This document shows positions 8,853 to 17,082 of a stretch of DNA of 64,000 bases, piece by piece; position 1 is the stretch's first letter, and each line of letters begins with the position of its first letter. A model generated the notes under the pieces. The model was given only the letters and a program-made list of their open reading frames with translations. It did not search any database and was not told the origin of the DNA. The DNA lies in contig RKQB01000002.1 in assembly GCA_003797895.1 (NCBI GenBank), positions 186,001 through 250,000 of the forward strand, read 5' to 3'. Position numbers and translations under genes: made by a program. The stretch comes from Cyclobacteriaceae bacterium YHN15 (lineage in GTDB: Bacteria > Bacteroidota > Bacteroidia > Cytophagales > Cyclobacteriaceae).

Positions 8853-9611
8853 TCAAAGTTTTCTCACCCAGATATTTCTAAAGCTTACCAAATCCCCATG
8901 GTCTTGGAGTTTGATAGGCAGCTCATTCGGATGAGCTTTATAATTTGGTATGCCTATGTATTCTGTTGGTCCTTTAATTTCAACGTTATTTTGAACTAAA
9001 ATTCCATTATGTACTACGGTAACCCTGGCATGTGAAACCAACATGCCGTCTGCATTGAATTTTGGTGCAGTAAAATAAATGTCATAGGTGTTCCATTCTC
9101 CCGGAGCTTTCATGGCATTCACCAAGGGGGGATGTTGCTTGTATATACTGGCAGCCTGACCATTGGAATAGGTTCTGCTCTCATAGGAATCCAACACCTG
9201 CACCTCATAATGGGACATGAGGAAAATGCCTGAATTTCCCCTTCCCTGTCCTTCTCCTTTGATTACTGTTGGCGCAGACCATTCGATATGAAGCTGCATG
9301 TCGCCAAATGCCTGTTTGGTTCTGATATCTCCGGTTCTGGGAACTACGGTAAATGCTCCATTTTCAACTTTCCATTCCGGAAATCCTCCCGTCCTGTCAC
9401 TGACAAAATTGTTGAGGTTGTTGCCATCGAAAAGTACGATGGCATCAGAAGGAGGTAAATTGTTTTGGACACCTGGTGTAACTTTTCTAATAATCGGTTC
9501 CCAAAATTCAGTGGCTTCAGGTGGCAATTTGATATCCTGTTGCTGGGCCAAAATGGGGAATGCTGCAAAAAGCGCAGCAAAGGTAAAGGCGCTTTTTAAA
9601 ATGTTTTTCAT
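8853..9611 (-). CDS. Secreted DUF1080 (3-keto-disaccharide hydrolase-like) protein
   Basis: A 252-residue exported protein: signal peptide MKNILKSAFTFAALFAAFPILAQ cleaved near residue 22, then a single beta-sandwich DUF1080 domain. Visible family landmarks are IVLFDGNNLNNFV, FPEWKVENGAFTV, the FGDMQLHIEWSAP strand, GRGNSGIFLMSHYEVQVLDSYES and, near the end, NELPIKLQDHGDLVSFRNIWVR. The fold is shared with concanavalin-type glucanases, and some members hydrolyse 3-keto-glucosides. In Bacteroidota these proteins often accompany Gfo/Idh/MocA oxidoreductases, and one such gene lies about 16 kb away (26105), though not in the same operon. It is divergent from the M14 peptidase gene, with 122 bp between the two starts. 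Confidence 0.88.
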   Translation of the reverse strand: MKNILKSAFTFAALFAAFPILAQQQDIKLPPEATEFWEPIIRKVTPGVQNNLPPSDAIVLFDGNNLNNFVSDRTGGFPEWKVENGAFTVVPRTGDIRTKQAFGDMQLHIEWSAPTVIKGEGQGRGNSGIFLMSHYEVQVLDSYESRTYSNGQAASIYKQHPPLVNAMKAPGEWNTYDIYFTAPKFNADGMLVSHARVTVVHNGILVQNNVEIKGPTEYIGIPNYKAHPNELPIKLQDHGDLVSFRNIWVRKL

Positions 9612-9733
9612 AGGTTAATTGGATTTGATTTGAAAACCCAAATTAAAGCAATTCCCAATCTTTCAAAAACCATTGGTGGATTTTCGTTTTTTAGATCAAT
9701 AGCTTACATGTAATTTTCTAAAAAAATTGAAAA

Positions 9734-12274
9734 ATGATAAAAAATATACTCCTCCTGTTTACAGCATGCCTGTTCATCCTACCAGCCAATGCCCAAAAGG
9801 ATTATTATTTCCCAGGTGAGTCATTTGATTCCAATATCCCCAGTCCTGAATCATTTCTGGGTTATGAAATAGGGGAATGGCATACACGCTATGACCGACT
9901 TGTGGCCTATTTCGGAAAGTTGGCTGAAGTTTCGGATATGGCCGAATTAAAGACCATAGGTTATACAAATCAGTTGCGTCCATTGGTGGTATTGGTCATC
10001 AGTAAACCTCAAAACATCTCAAATCTCGAAGCCATACGCTTAAACCATGTCAAACTAGCTGATCCAAATCAACCGCTCCCTGATGTTTCCCAGATGCCTG
10101 CTGTGATCAATTTGGCTTACAGTGTTCACGGAAATGAACCTTCCGGAGGGGAAGCTTCTATTTTGACTGCCTACTGGCTTTTGGCCTCTCAGAGCGATTT
10201 GGCAAAAGAAATAAGAGAAAATGCCATAGTGATGATAGATCCTGCGATTAATCCTGACGGCAGGGACAGGCATACCAATTGGGCAAATATGCATAAAGGT
10301 TTCCCTCCTGTTGCTGATCCTTTGGACCGGGAACATAATGAAATCTGGCCTTCAGGAAGGGTTAACCATTATTGGTTTGACCTGAACAGGGATTGGTTGC
10401 CTCTGGCTCAAGTGGAATTACAGACTAAAATTGCCTGGTACCATACCTGGTATCCGAATGTGGTGGGTGATTTTCATGAAATGGGAACAAATAGCACCTA
10501 TTTCTTTGAGCCTACCAAGCCTTATGGTAGCGAAAATCCAGTTGTTCCCAGAAAAAATTACGAAGACATCAACAGTAAATTTGCGGCCTATTTTGCCAAG
10601 GCTTTGGATGATATTGGAAGTTTGTATTGGACAAAAGAAGTTTTTGACAACAGCTATCCGGGGTATGGCTCCACCTATCCGGATATTCAGGGTGGCTTAG
10701 GCCTGGTATTTGAACAGGGTTCTTCCAGGGGGCATATTCAAAACTCCCAGAGGGGAGAAATTACTTTTCCTTTTACCATACGGAATCAGTTGAAAATCTC
10801 TTTGGCTACAATAGAAGCTGGTGTTAAAGAAAGAGAATATATGCACCGATATCTGAGGGAGTTTTTCCAAACCGCAGTATCCGAGGCCAATCAGGCAAAG
10901 GTCAAAGCCTATATATTTGGAGATGAATATGATGCGTCGAAAAATAGACTATTTTTAAAGTTATTATTAGATCATAACATAAAAGTTGTTGTAAATGAGA
11001 AAGATATAAATTCTGAAGGAAAAACTTTCAGGAAGGATAAATCCTGGATCGTCCCTACATCACAGCCTCAATACAGAATGGTCAGAAGTATGTTTGAAAA
11101 AGTGACCGAATTTGCCGATTCTGTATTTTATGATGCATCTTCCTGGACTATGGCTCTCGCCTATGGGATGCCTTATGCAGCGCAAAACACAATGCCATCA
11201 GGGAAAGAGGTGAAGACATTGCCTGAACCGGAACTTCAATTTCCTACTGAAGATAAGTATGTGGCTTACTTTGTTGATTGGTCCGATTATTTTGCTCCAA
11301 AATTCCTGCACCATATCCTGGATGCCGGACTACATGTTGAGGCCAATGCCCTACCCTTTACTTCCCTTACCGATGCCGGTCCAAAAGAATTTCCTGCAGG
11401 TTCTCTGATTATCCCCACCGCATTCCAAAAGCTATCCCCTTCTGAAATGAGGATTGCTATTCAAGAAGCCGCTGAGATCAGTGGGCAACATGTCTATGCC
11501 AGTACTACGGGTTTCAGTTTAAAAGGAGTTGATTTGGGCAGCAATAACATCAGTGCGGTGCAAGTCCCAAAATTGCTGATGATGGTCGGTCAGGGCACTT
11601 CCCAATATGAAGCAGGCGAAATCTGGCACCTTTTGGATACCAAAGTGGGCATGCCTATCTCTAAGGTCGATATTAGCTTATTCGGGCGTGTGAACCTATT
11701 TGATTATAATGTTCTTATTTTGACTTCAGGCAATTATGGGGCAATCAACGGCCCTCAGCTCAACCACCTCAAGGATTGGTTAAACCGAGGCGGAACCCTT
11801 ATATCATTAAGGACTGCCAGCCAATGGTTACAGGCACAGGAGGTAGTGAAAGAAGAGTACCTGTCCACAGAGTCAGCTCAAGGTCCGGATTTTGTCCCTT
11901 TTGCCTCGAGAAGGGATTTCGAGGGCGCTCAGGCGATAGGTGGAAGCATTTATCTGGCGAAGTTGGATACAAGCCACCCTTTGGGTTTCGGTTATAGAAG
12001 TCAGGAAATTCCAGTATACAGAAACAGCACTATTTTCTTTAAACCATCCAAAAACAAATACCAGACTCCTGTGCGTTATACCGCTAACCCCCTTTTGGGA
12101 GGCTACATCTCCTCTACTAACCTGGAGAAGGTCAAGCAAAGTGCCAGTGTGCTGGTATCACCGGTCGGTCAGGGAAGGGTGATTCACTTTATCGACAATC
12201 CAAACTTTAGAGGTACTTGGTTTGGAACCAACAAAATGTTCTTTAATGCCATTTTCTATGGAAATAAAATGTAA
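9734..12274 (+). CDS. Secreted M14 zinc carboxypeptidase-like protein
   Basis: A large exported peptidase of 846 residues. It opens with a signal peptide (MIKNILLLFTACLFILPANA). The M14 domain covers about residues 35-370: zinc ligands His132 and Glu135 in VHGNEPSGGE, the substrate-binding NPDGRDR loop, the third zinc ligand His in GDFHEMG, and a catalytic Glu in LVFEQGSS. The remaining 450 residues contain a region resembling a class I glutamine amidotransferase-like or ThuA-like fold (VLILTSGNYGAIN, HLKDWLNRGGTLISLR) and a C-terminal beta region. This long two-part form is typical of Bacteroidota M14 proteins whose substrate is unknown. No T9SS tail is seen, so it is probably periplasmic. 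Confidence 0.88.
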   Translation: MIKNILLLFTACLFILPANAQKDYYFPGESFDSNIPSPESFLGYEIGEWHTRYDRLVAYFGKLAEVSDMAELKTIGYTNQLRPLVVLVISKPQNISNLEAIRLNHVKLADPNQPLPDVSQMPAVINLAYSVHGNEPSGGEASILTAYWLLASQSDLAKEIRENAIVMIDPAINPDGRDRHTNWANMHKGFPPVADPLDREHNEIWPSGRVNHYWFDLNRDWLPLAQVELQTKIAWYHTWYPNVVGDFHEMGTNSTYFFEPTKPYGSENPVVPRKNYEDINSKFAAYFAKALDDIGSLYWTKEVFDNSYPGYGSTYPDIQGGLGLVFEQGSSRGHIQNSQRGEITFPFTIRNQLKISLATIEAGVKEREYMHRYLREFFQTAVSEANQAKVKAYIFGDEYDASKNRLFLKLLLDHNIKVVVNEKDINSEGKTFRKDKSWIVPTSQPQYRMVRSMFEKVTEFADSVFYDASSWTMALAYGMPYAAQNTMPSGKEVKTLPEPELQFPTEDKYVAYFVDWSDYFAPKFLHHILDAGLHVEANALPFTSLTDAGPKEFPAGSLIIPTAFQKLSPSEMRIAIQEAAEISGQHVYASTTGFSLKGVDLGSNNISAVQVPKLLMMVGQGTSQYEAGEIWHLLDTKVGMPISKVDISLFGRVNLFDYNVLILTSGNYGAINGPQLNHLKDWLNRGGTLISLRTASQWLQAQEVVKEEYLSTESAQGPDFVPFASRRDFEGAQAIGGSIYLAKLDTSHPLGFGYRSQEIPVYRNSTIFFKPSKNKYQTPVRYTANPLLGGYISSTNLEKVKQSASVLVSPVGQGRVIHFIDNPNFRGTWFGTNKMFFNAIFYGNKM

Positions 12275-12300
12275 ATAGGAAATAATAGCAAAGAAAAAAG

Positions 12301-12340
12301 AAAAGGTAAAAGCGTGATGAACTTTTACCTTTTTTTATTA
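12301..12340 (+). terminator. Rho-independent terminator after M14 peptidase
   Basis: AAAAGGTAAAAG pairs perfectly with CTTTTACCTTTT around a short loop and is followed by a run of T. It begins about 25 bases after the peptidase stop codon. Confidence 0.8.
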
Positions 12341-12422
12341 TTCCGGAATATGAGTTGATTTTGGAATTGGATGGATGCTAACTTATTCTTTAATTGGACG
12401 TTTATAGGAAAAACAAGTCACC

Positions 12423-12932
12423 ATGAAAAGACTTTTATACACTCTTCTTTCCATGTTGGTATTGACTTCATGTAACCGGCAAGAGGACAATGGTCCAAAA
12501 ATCATAATTAATGGTACTTGGGAAAAAATTGAAATTGTGTCCCCATTGGAGGGTACCAGGCTGCTGAAAGATCAAATAGGTTACACGGAAACTTATATTT
12601 TCTTAAATGGGGGTACTTTCTTGAAATTTAATTCCAAAACAGGTGCCACTTTGTGGGGTAGCTATAAATTTGAAGAACCTAGTGAAATTCAGGTAAAAGA
12701 AATTCGATCTATCATCAAATTACATTTTGATTTATCAGATTTAAGGTCAATTGCCTCACAATTTGAAGATGTAAATGATGAATTTTGTTGGACTTGTCCT
12801 AGCTTAGGATCCTTTGTTTACGGGTGGGGTCCCACGGAAAGATTATTTCTTTACAGAGATAATAGTTTGGTCAATCCAGGTCCATGCTGTTTTAAGGATT
12901 TGCCAATTTATAAATACATCGAGCAAAAATAA
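12423..12932 (+). CDS. Putative lipoprotein, 169 aa
   Basis: The N-terminus MKRLLYTLLSMLVLTSC is a lipoprotein signal with a lipobox ending at Cys17, so the mature protein is lipid-anchored. The rest looks like a small beta-rich domain of the lipocalin-like kind common in Bacteroidota (IIINGTWEKIEIVS near the start, ETYIFLNGGTFLKFN, TLWGSYKFEEPSEIQV). Four Cys residues near the C-terminus (FCWTCPS and GPCCFKD) could form disulfides. No precise family can be named. It lies alone between the M14 peptidase and the radical SAM gene. Confidence 0.75.
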   Translation: MKRLLYTLLSMLVLTSCNRQEDNGPKIIINGTWEKIEIVSPLEGTRLLKDQIGYTETYIFLNGGTFLKFNSKTGATLWGSYKFEEPSEIQVKEIRSIIKLHFDLSDLRSIASQFEDVNDEFCWTCPSLGSFVYGWGPTERLFLYRDNSLVNPGPCCFKDLPIYKYIEQK

Positions 12933-13017
12933 AAAAGCAAGTTTCTCTTTTGCCTTTTGATTTTTTTATTCTTCTTCTCCATAAAAAATCACCAAATTTG
13001 TAAAAAATTCAAATTCA

Positions 13018-15222
13018 GTGTCCAAGTCTATCCTTCTTTTAACTCCTCCCTTTACCCAGCTCAATACCCCCTATCCTGCAACAGCTTATATCAAAGGCTA
13101 TTTGAATACTTTGGGAAGGATTTCTTTTCAGTCTGATCTGGGTATTAAGGTTATTTTAAGGATTTTCTCAAAAGAGGGTTTACAAAAAGTATTTGACACC
13201 ATCAATCAAGCAGGAATAGGCAATCTATCTGTCAATAGTAAGAGAGTTTTTAAACTTCAGCAGGAATACCTTCATACCATAGATCCAGTTATCAAATTCC
13301 TTCAATTTGACAATCCCACCCTGGCATATACAATGTGCGAAGGAGATTTTTTGCCACAGGCTTCAAGGTTTAACCAATTAGATGATCTGGAATGGGCATT
13401 TGGGACGATGGGCATTCAGGATAAGGCCAGGCACCTTGCTACGCTTTACCTGGAAGATATTGGTGATCTTATACAAGAGGCATTGGATCCTTTTTTTGGT
13501 TTTAGCCGTTACGCAGAGCGATTGGGCAGGTCTGCTACTTCATTTGATCCCTTGTATCAATCTCTTGAAGGAGGATTGTCTTTTACGGATCAATTTCTTC
13601 TGGAAGAACTCGAAAAGGAAATACAATTGAGCCAGCCTTATTTGGTCTGTATATCAACTCCTTTTCCCGGAAACCTGTACGGTGCACTACGGTGCGGAGA
13701 TTATATCAAAAAGAAGTACCCTCATATCAAGGTGGCCATGGGTGGTGGTTATCCCAATACAGAGCTTAGATCCTTAAATGAACCAAGGGTATTTAAATAT
13801 CTGGATTTCATTACCTTAGATGATGGTGAAAGACCTTTGACCTGTCTTTTGGAATACCTGGATGGAGAGCGGGATCTTAACTTATTGAAAAGAACTTTCA
13901 CCATAGTAGAAGGTCAGGTCAATTATATCAATGGTGCCAAAAATTCCGATATCCCATTCAGTCAGACCGGTACGCCGGATTATACAGGATTACCGCTTCA
14001 CCAATATCTTTCTGTCATAGAAATTACCAATCCCATGCACCGCCTTTGGTCGGATGGCAGGTGGAATAAACTGACCATGGCACATGGTTGCTATTGGAAA
14101 AAATGCTCTTTCTGTGACATTTCACTGGATTATATCAAAAATTATGAACCTATCAGTGCCTCCTTGATTTGTGATAGAATGGAGGAACTGATTGCTCAGA
14201 CCGGTGAAACCGGCTTTCACTTTGTGGATGAAGCTGCCCCTCCTGCCCTCATGCGTGAGGTGGCACTGGAGATTCTGAAAAGAAAACTAAAGGTGACCTG
14301 GTGGACCAATATCCGTTTTGAAGAGCGCTTTACCAACGACCTGTGCCGGTTATTAAAGTCCTCAGGCTGTATTGCGGTGTCCGGTGGATTGGAAGTAGCC
14401 TCGGACCGATTACTTCATATGATGCAAAAAGGGGTGACTGTTTCTCAGGTTGCCCGAGTGGCCAGAAATTTCACAGCGTCCGGCATAATGGTACATGCCT
14501 ATTTGATGTACGGTTTTCCCACGCAGACTGCTCAGGAAACCATTGACAGTTTGGAAATGGTAAGGCAGTTGTTCATGAACAATGTTTTACAATCCGGCTT
14601 TTGGCATTTGTTTGCCATGACCTCTCATGCCCCCATAGGAATTGATCCTGCTGCATTTAAAGTGATAAAAACCGGCCCCGAAAAGGGATTGTTTGCTGAT
14701 AATGACCTGAGTCATGAGGATCCTTTGGGTACTGAACATGAGAAATTCAGTGAGGGATTGAAAAAGTCTTTATTCAATTATATGCATGGGATTTGCTTTG
14801 ATTATGACCTTCAGGATTGGTTTGATTTTAAAGTGCCGCACACCTCTGTTTCCCCCAATTTTATTTACAAAGCGCTTGAGGAAGAATCTTACCCGGTTTT
14901 GAAACCGACGACAAAAGTGGTTTGGTTAGGGAATTCACCTGAATTGATGCTCTATTCTTATTCAAAAAAGGGTAAAAAAATTGCTGCTTCTAAATTGATT
15001 TTTGAAAACAAGGCCCAAAGAACTGAAATAAAAGTAAGTCCCAAAGAAGGGGATTGGCTGGTCGGAATAATGCAGGAGCTTATTCCCCGGAATGCTGAAA
15101 AGGAAATGAATCTGGCATTATTTCGTGAGAGATATGAAGAGGCGGGTTTAGGGGATTTCGAAAAATTCCTCCAATCCCCAACCTGGGCAAACTTGCTTGA
15201 AGAAGGAATAGTTATGGTTTAA
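13018..15222 (+). CDS. B12-binding radical SAM protein of unknown reaction
   Basis: A 734-residue cytoplasmic enzyme. A GTG start at 13018 is chosen because the N-terminus SKSILLLTPPFTQLNTPYPA is the usual first strand and loop of this family. Residues up to about 300 form a B12-binding-like Rossmann region (YLVCISTPFPGNLYGALRCGDYIKKKYP, VAMGGGYPNTE). The radical SAM core follows, with the iron-sulfur motif CYWKKCSFC, a beta strand GFHFVDEAAPP and the GGLEVASDRLL segment. About 150 residues follow the barrel. Relatives include methylthiotransferases and lipid or hopanoid-modifying enzymes, but this gene stands alone and gives no clue to its substrate. Confidence 0.87.
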   Translation: MSKSILLLTPPFTQLNTPYPATAYIKGYLNTLGRISFQSDLGIKVILRIFSKEGLQKVFDTINQAGIGNLSVNSKRVFKLQQEYLHTIDPVIKFLQFDNPTLAYTMCEGDFLPQASRFNQLDDLEWAFGTMGIQDKARHLATLYLEDIGDLIQEALDPFFGFSRYAERLGRSATSFDPLYQSLEGGLSFTDQFLLEELEKEIQLSQPYLVCISTPFPGNLYGALRCGDYIKKKYPHIKVAMGGGYPNTELRSLNEPRVFKYLDFITLDDGERPLTCLLEYLDGERDLNLLKRTFTIVEGQVNYINGAKNSDIPFSQTGTPDYTGLPLHQYLSVIEITNPMHRLWSDGRWNKLTMAHGCYWKKCSFCDISLDYIKNYEPISASLICDRMEELIAQTGETGFHFVDEAAPPALMREVALEILKRKLKVTWWTNIRFEERFTNDLCRLLKSSGCIAVSGGLEVASDRLLHMMQKGVTVSQVARVARNFTASGIMVHAYLMYGFPTQTAQETIDSLEMVRQLFMNNVLQSGFWHLFAMTSHAPIGIDPAAFKVIKTGPEKGLFADNDLSHEDPLGTEHEKFSEGLKKSLFNYMHGICFDYDLQDWFDFKVPHTSVSPNFIYKALEEESYPVLKPTTKVVWLGNSPELMLYSYSKKGKKIAASKLIFENKAQRTEIKVSPKEGDWLVGIMQELIPRNAEKEMNLALFRERYEEAGLGDFEKFLQSPTWANLLEEGIVMV

Positions 15223-15227
15223 AATGA

Positions 15228-15258
15228 AAAACCCAGCCTAAAAGACTGGGTTTTCACA
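15228..15258 (+). terminator. Terminator after radical SAM gene
   Basis: AAAACCCAG and CTGGGTTTT form a nine-pair stem with a nine-base loop, starting right after the stop codon. Confidence 0.7.
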
Positions 15259-15336
15259 CACTTTAACCACTAACAACCATAAAACAAATCCATCATGCTG
15301 TCTGCAATCCGAACGATGAAAAACATCAATTTGTCG

Positions 15337-15408
15337 TAGTCGGTACGGGAATCGAACCCGTGTTTTATCCGTGAAAGGGATACGTCCTAACCCCTAGACG
15401 AACCGACC
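15337..15408 (-). tRNA. tRNA-Glu (UUC), copy 1
   Basis: Reading the minus strand from 15408, a 72-nt cloverleaf is seen: acceptor GGTCGGT pairing with ACCGACT, D-loop with AGGGGTTAGGA, anticodon stem TATCC/GGATA around loop CTTTCAC (anticodon TTC), and T arm with the GGTTCGAATCC loop. The discriminator base is A and CCA is not encoded. It differs from the neighbouring copy by paired changes in two stems. Confidence 0.95.
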
Positions 15409-15423
15409 ATTTAGCCAAAAAGA

Positions 15424-15448
15424 AAACACTGAAGATTTTTCAGTGTTT
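15424..15448 (-). terminator. Hairpin between the two tRNA-Glu genes
   Basis: AAACACTGAA pairs with TTCAGTGTTT around a five-base loop. On the minus strand it follows the tRNA at 15452-15523 directly and is itself followed by TTTTCTTTTT, so it may end transcripts of that copy or act as a processing site in a common precursor. Confidence 0.6.
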
Positions 15449-15451
15449 CAG

Positions 15452-15523
15452 TAGTCGATACGGGAATCGAACCCGTGTTTCATCCGTGAAAGGGATGCGT
15501 CCTAACCCCTAGACGAATCGACC
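15452..15523 (-). tRNA. tRNA-Glu (UUC), copy 2
   Basis: Minus-strand cloverleaf of 72 nt from 15523: acceptor GGTCGAT with ATCGACT, anticodon stem CATCC/GGATG around CTTTCAC (anticodon TTC), standard T arm. It is closer to the promoter than copy 1 and has the same anticodon, so the two are isoacceptors transcribed in the same direction, 43 bp apart. Confidence 0.95.
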
Positions 15524-15562
15524 ATTTTTGCTTTGGGGAAAGCCGTTTTTCAAACGGTGATG

Positions 15563-15593
15563 CAAATATAGAGGCTTAATTCTACAATGCAAA
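15563..15593 (-). promoter_or_regulatory. Bacteroidota-type promoter for tRNA-Glu genes
   Basis: On the minus strand TTTG (15593-15590), a 19-base spacer and TATATTTG (15570-15563) match the TTTG / TAnnTTTG consensus recognised by the Bacteroidota primary sigma factor. The tRNA begins 39 bases downstream. Confidence 0.8.
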
Positions 15594-15680
15594 ACCTCAC
15601 AATAAAATATTTGGTTTAACTTTTCAAAAGTCTGAAAATTAGCCGAAAAAATATTTTTAGCCTTTGCTGGACAACTTTAT

Positions 15681-15688
15681 TAATTTTG
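15681..15688 (+). promoter_or_regulatory. Possible -7 box of the GAPDH gene
   Basis: TAATTTTG matches TAnnTTTG exactly and ends 26 bases before the chosen GAPDH start. There is only a weak -33 match (TTAG with a 20-base spacer). Confidence 0.4.
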
Positions 15689-15714
15689 CTTTTCAATTAA
15701 ACGAGACCAACTGT

Positions 15715-16707
15715 ATGAAAAATAAGCGTGTCGCTATCAATGGCTGTGGAAGGATTGGACGATTGACGATCAAACTACTGATGGAGCAGGAAGGTATTGA
15801 TTTGGTGGCGGTAAATGACCTTACAGATCCTCATACGCTGGCACATTTGATTCAATATGACTCCGTCCACGGTAAGTATCCTTTTCCTGTAAAGGTTGTT
15901 GACGGGGATATTTTGATAAAAAACAAACGGATAAAGATTTTTGCCGAAAAGGATCCCTGCTTGATCCCCTGGAAATCTCTGGATATAGATATCGTACTGG
16001 AATCCACCGGTAGATTCACCGAAAGGAAACAAGCAGAAGGCCATTTGAAAGCAGGAGCAAAAAAAGTCATTATTACCGCTCCATCCAAAGATGATCATGT
16101 ACCTACTGTTGTATTGGGTGTCAATGAACATATTTTAACGGGAAAAGAGGATATCATTTCCAATGCTTCCTGTACCACCAATTGCCTTGCTCCTATGGTG
16201 AAAGTTTTGGAAGAAAATTTTGGAATAGAAAAAGGATTTGTTTCTACAGTCCATTCCTATACCAATGACCAAAACCTTCATGACGCTCCACATAGGGACT
16301 TAAGGAGGGCCAGGGCCGCTGCCTACTCCATAATCCCTACCACCACTCATGCCGCAAAAGCCATGGAAATTGTGTTGCCTCATCTGAAAGGAAAAATCGA
16401 AGCATCTGCTATGCGCGTACCTGTTCCGGACGGGTCTTTGACTGACTTGATAGTGCAACTGAAAAGAGAAACAAGCACGGAAGAAATAAACCGAGTCTTT
16501 AAAGAAAGTGCGGAAAATGAAATGAAAGGCATATTGGAATACACTGAAGACCCCATTGTATCCATTGACATTATTGGAAATCCCCATTCATGCATATTTG
16601 ATGCAGGGCTGACATCTGCCAAAGGCAACTTGATTAAAATAGTAGGATGGTATGACAATGAAGCAGGTTACTCCAATAGATTGGTGGACCTGGTCTTGAA
16701 GATATAA
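15715..16707 (+). CDS. gap: Glyceraldehyde-3-phosphate dehydrogenase
   Basis: A 330-residue cytoplasmic enzyme of glycolysis and gluconeogenesis that oxidises glyceraldehyde 3-phosphate to 1,3-bisphosphoglycerate with NAD(P). The start at 15715 (MKNKRVAINGCGRIGRL) gives the standard N-terminus; an upstream TTG in the same frame would add 17 residues that no GAPDH has and would overlap the promoter. Seen: the Rossmann motif INGCGRIGR, the catalytic Cys in ISNASCTTNCLAP, the catalytic His in STVHSYTNDQN, the RAAAYSIIPTTTHAAKAM segment and the closing WYDNEAGYSNR. Length is as usual. It ends nine bases before the convergent Hpt-like gene. Confidence 0.96.
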   Translation: MKNKRVAINGCGRIGRLTIKLLMEQEGIDLVAVNDLTDPHTLAHLIQYDSVHGKYPFPVKVVDGDILIKNKRIKIFAEKDPCLIPWKSLDIDIVLESTGRFTERKQAEGHLKAGAKKVIITAPSKDDHVPTVVLGVNEHILTGKEDIISNASCTTNCLAPMVKVLEENFGIEKGFVSTVHSYTNDQNLHDAPHRDLRRARAAAYSIIPTTTHAAKAMEIVLPHLKGKIEASAMRVPVPDGSLTDLIVQLKRETSTEEINRVFKESAENEMKGILEYTEDPIVSIDIIGNPHSCIFDAGLTSAKGNLIKIVGWYDNEAGYSNRLVDLVLKI

Positions 16708-16716
16708 ATGTCTGAT

Positions 16717-17082
16717 TCATTCCCCAGATTTAGAGACATAGGGTTCTACATAATCAATGGCTTCCTGTACAGCATCCAGAAACTTATCCAAATGCTTCAA
16801 AAATTCAGGGCCGAAGCCCCCTTCTTCAAGGATTTCTTTCCCTTCATTTAACAATTCATTTAATACATTGATTTCAAACAGGGCCAATGAAGGCTTTACT
16901 TTATGTCGAATTTCCTGTATAGTATCTTCATTTTCGAGTGATGCACCATCTATATAGGTATCCCTCAATTCCACTAGAGAATTAAAAATTGCTGACACTA
17001 ACTCTGCCCTGAAATCGGCATCGCCTTCTGTCATTTCATCTATCTTATCAAAATTTACAGGCGGTGTATTTTGCATGCTCAA
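16717..17082 (-). CDS. Hpt-like histidine phosphotransfer protein, 121 aa
   Basis: A small, acidic, all-helical soluble protein. Its centre carries IRHKVKPSLALFE (His60), which matches the HKxKPS form of the Hpt phosphotransfer site found in Bacteroidota, although the usual Gly a few residues on is replaced by Glu. Hpt domains relay phosphate between hybrid kinases and response regulators. The gene start overlaps the stop of the HI0933-type flavoprotein gene by four bases (ATGA), so the two are translationally coupled; a link in function is not obvious. No kinase lies beside it. An alternative is a helical protein with only chance similarity. Confidence 0.6.
   Translation of the reverse strand: MSMQNTPPVNFDKIDEMTEGDADFRAELVSAIFNSLVELRDTYIDGASLENEDTIQEIRHKVKPSLALFEINVLNELLNEGKEILEEGGFGPEFLKHLDKFLDAVQEAIDYVEPYVSKSGE

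Noticed and set aside
15664..15714. Upstream TTG start giving a longer GAPDH
   Set aside because: It would add residues unknown in the family and overlap the TAATTTTG promoter box.
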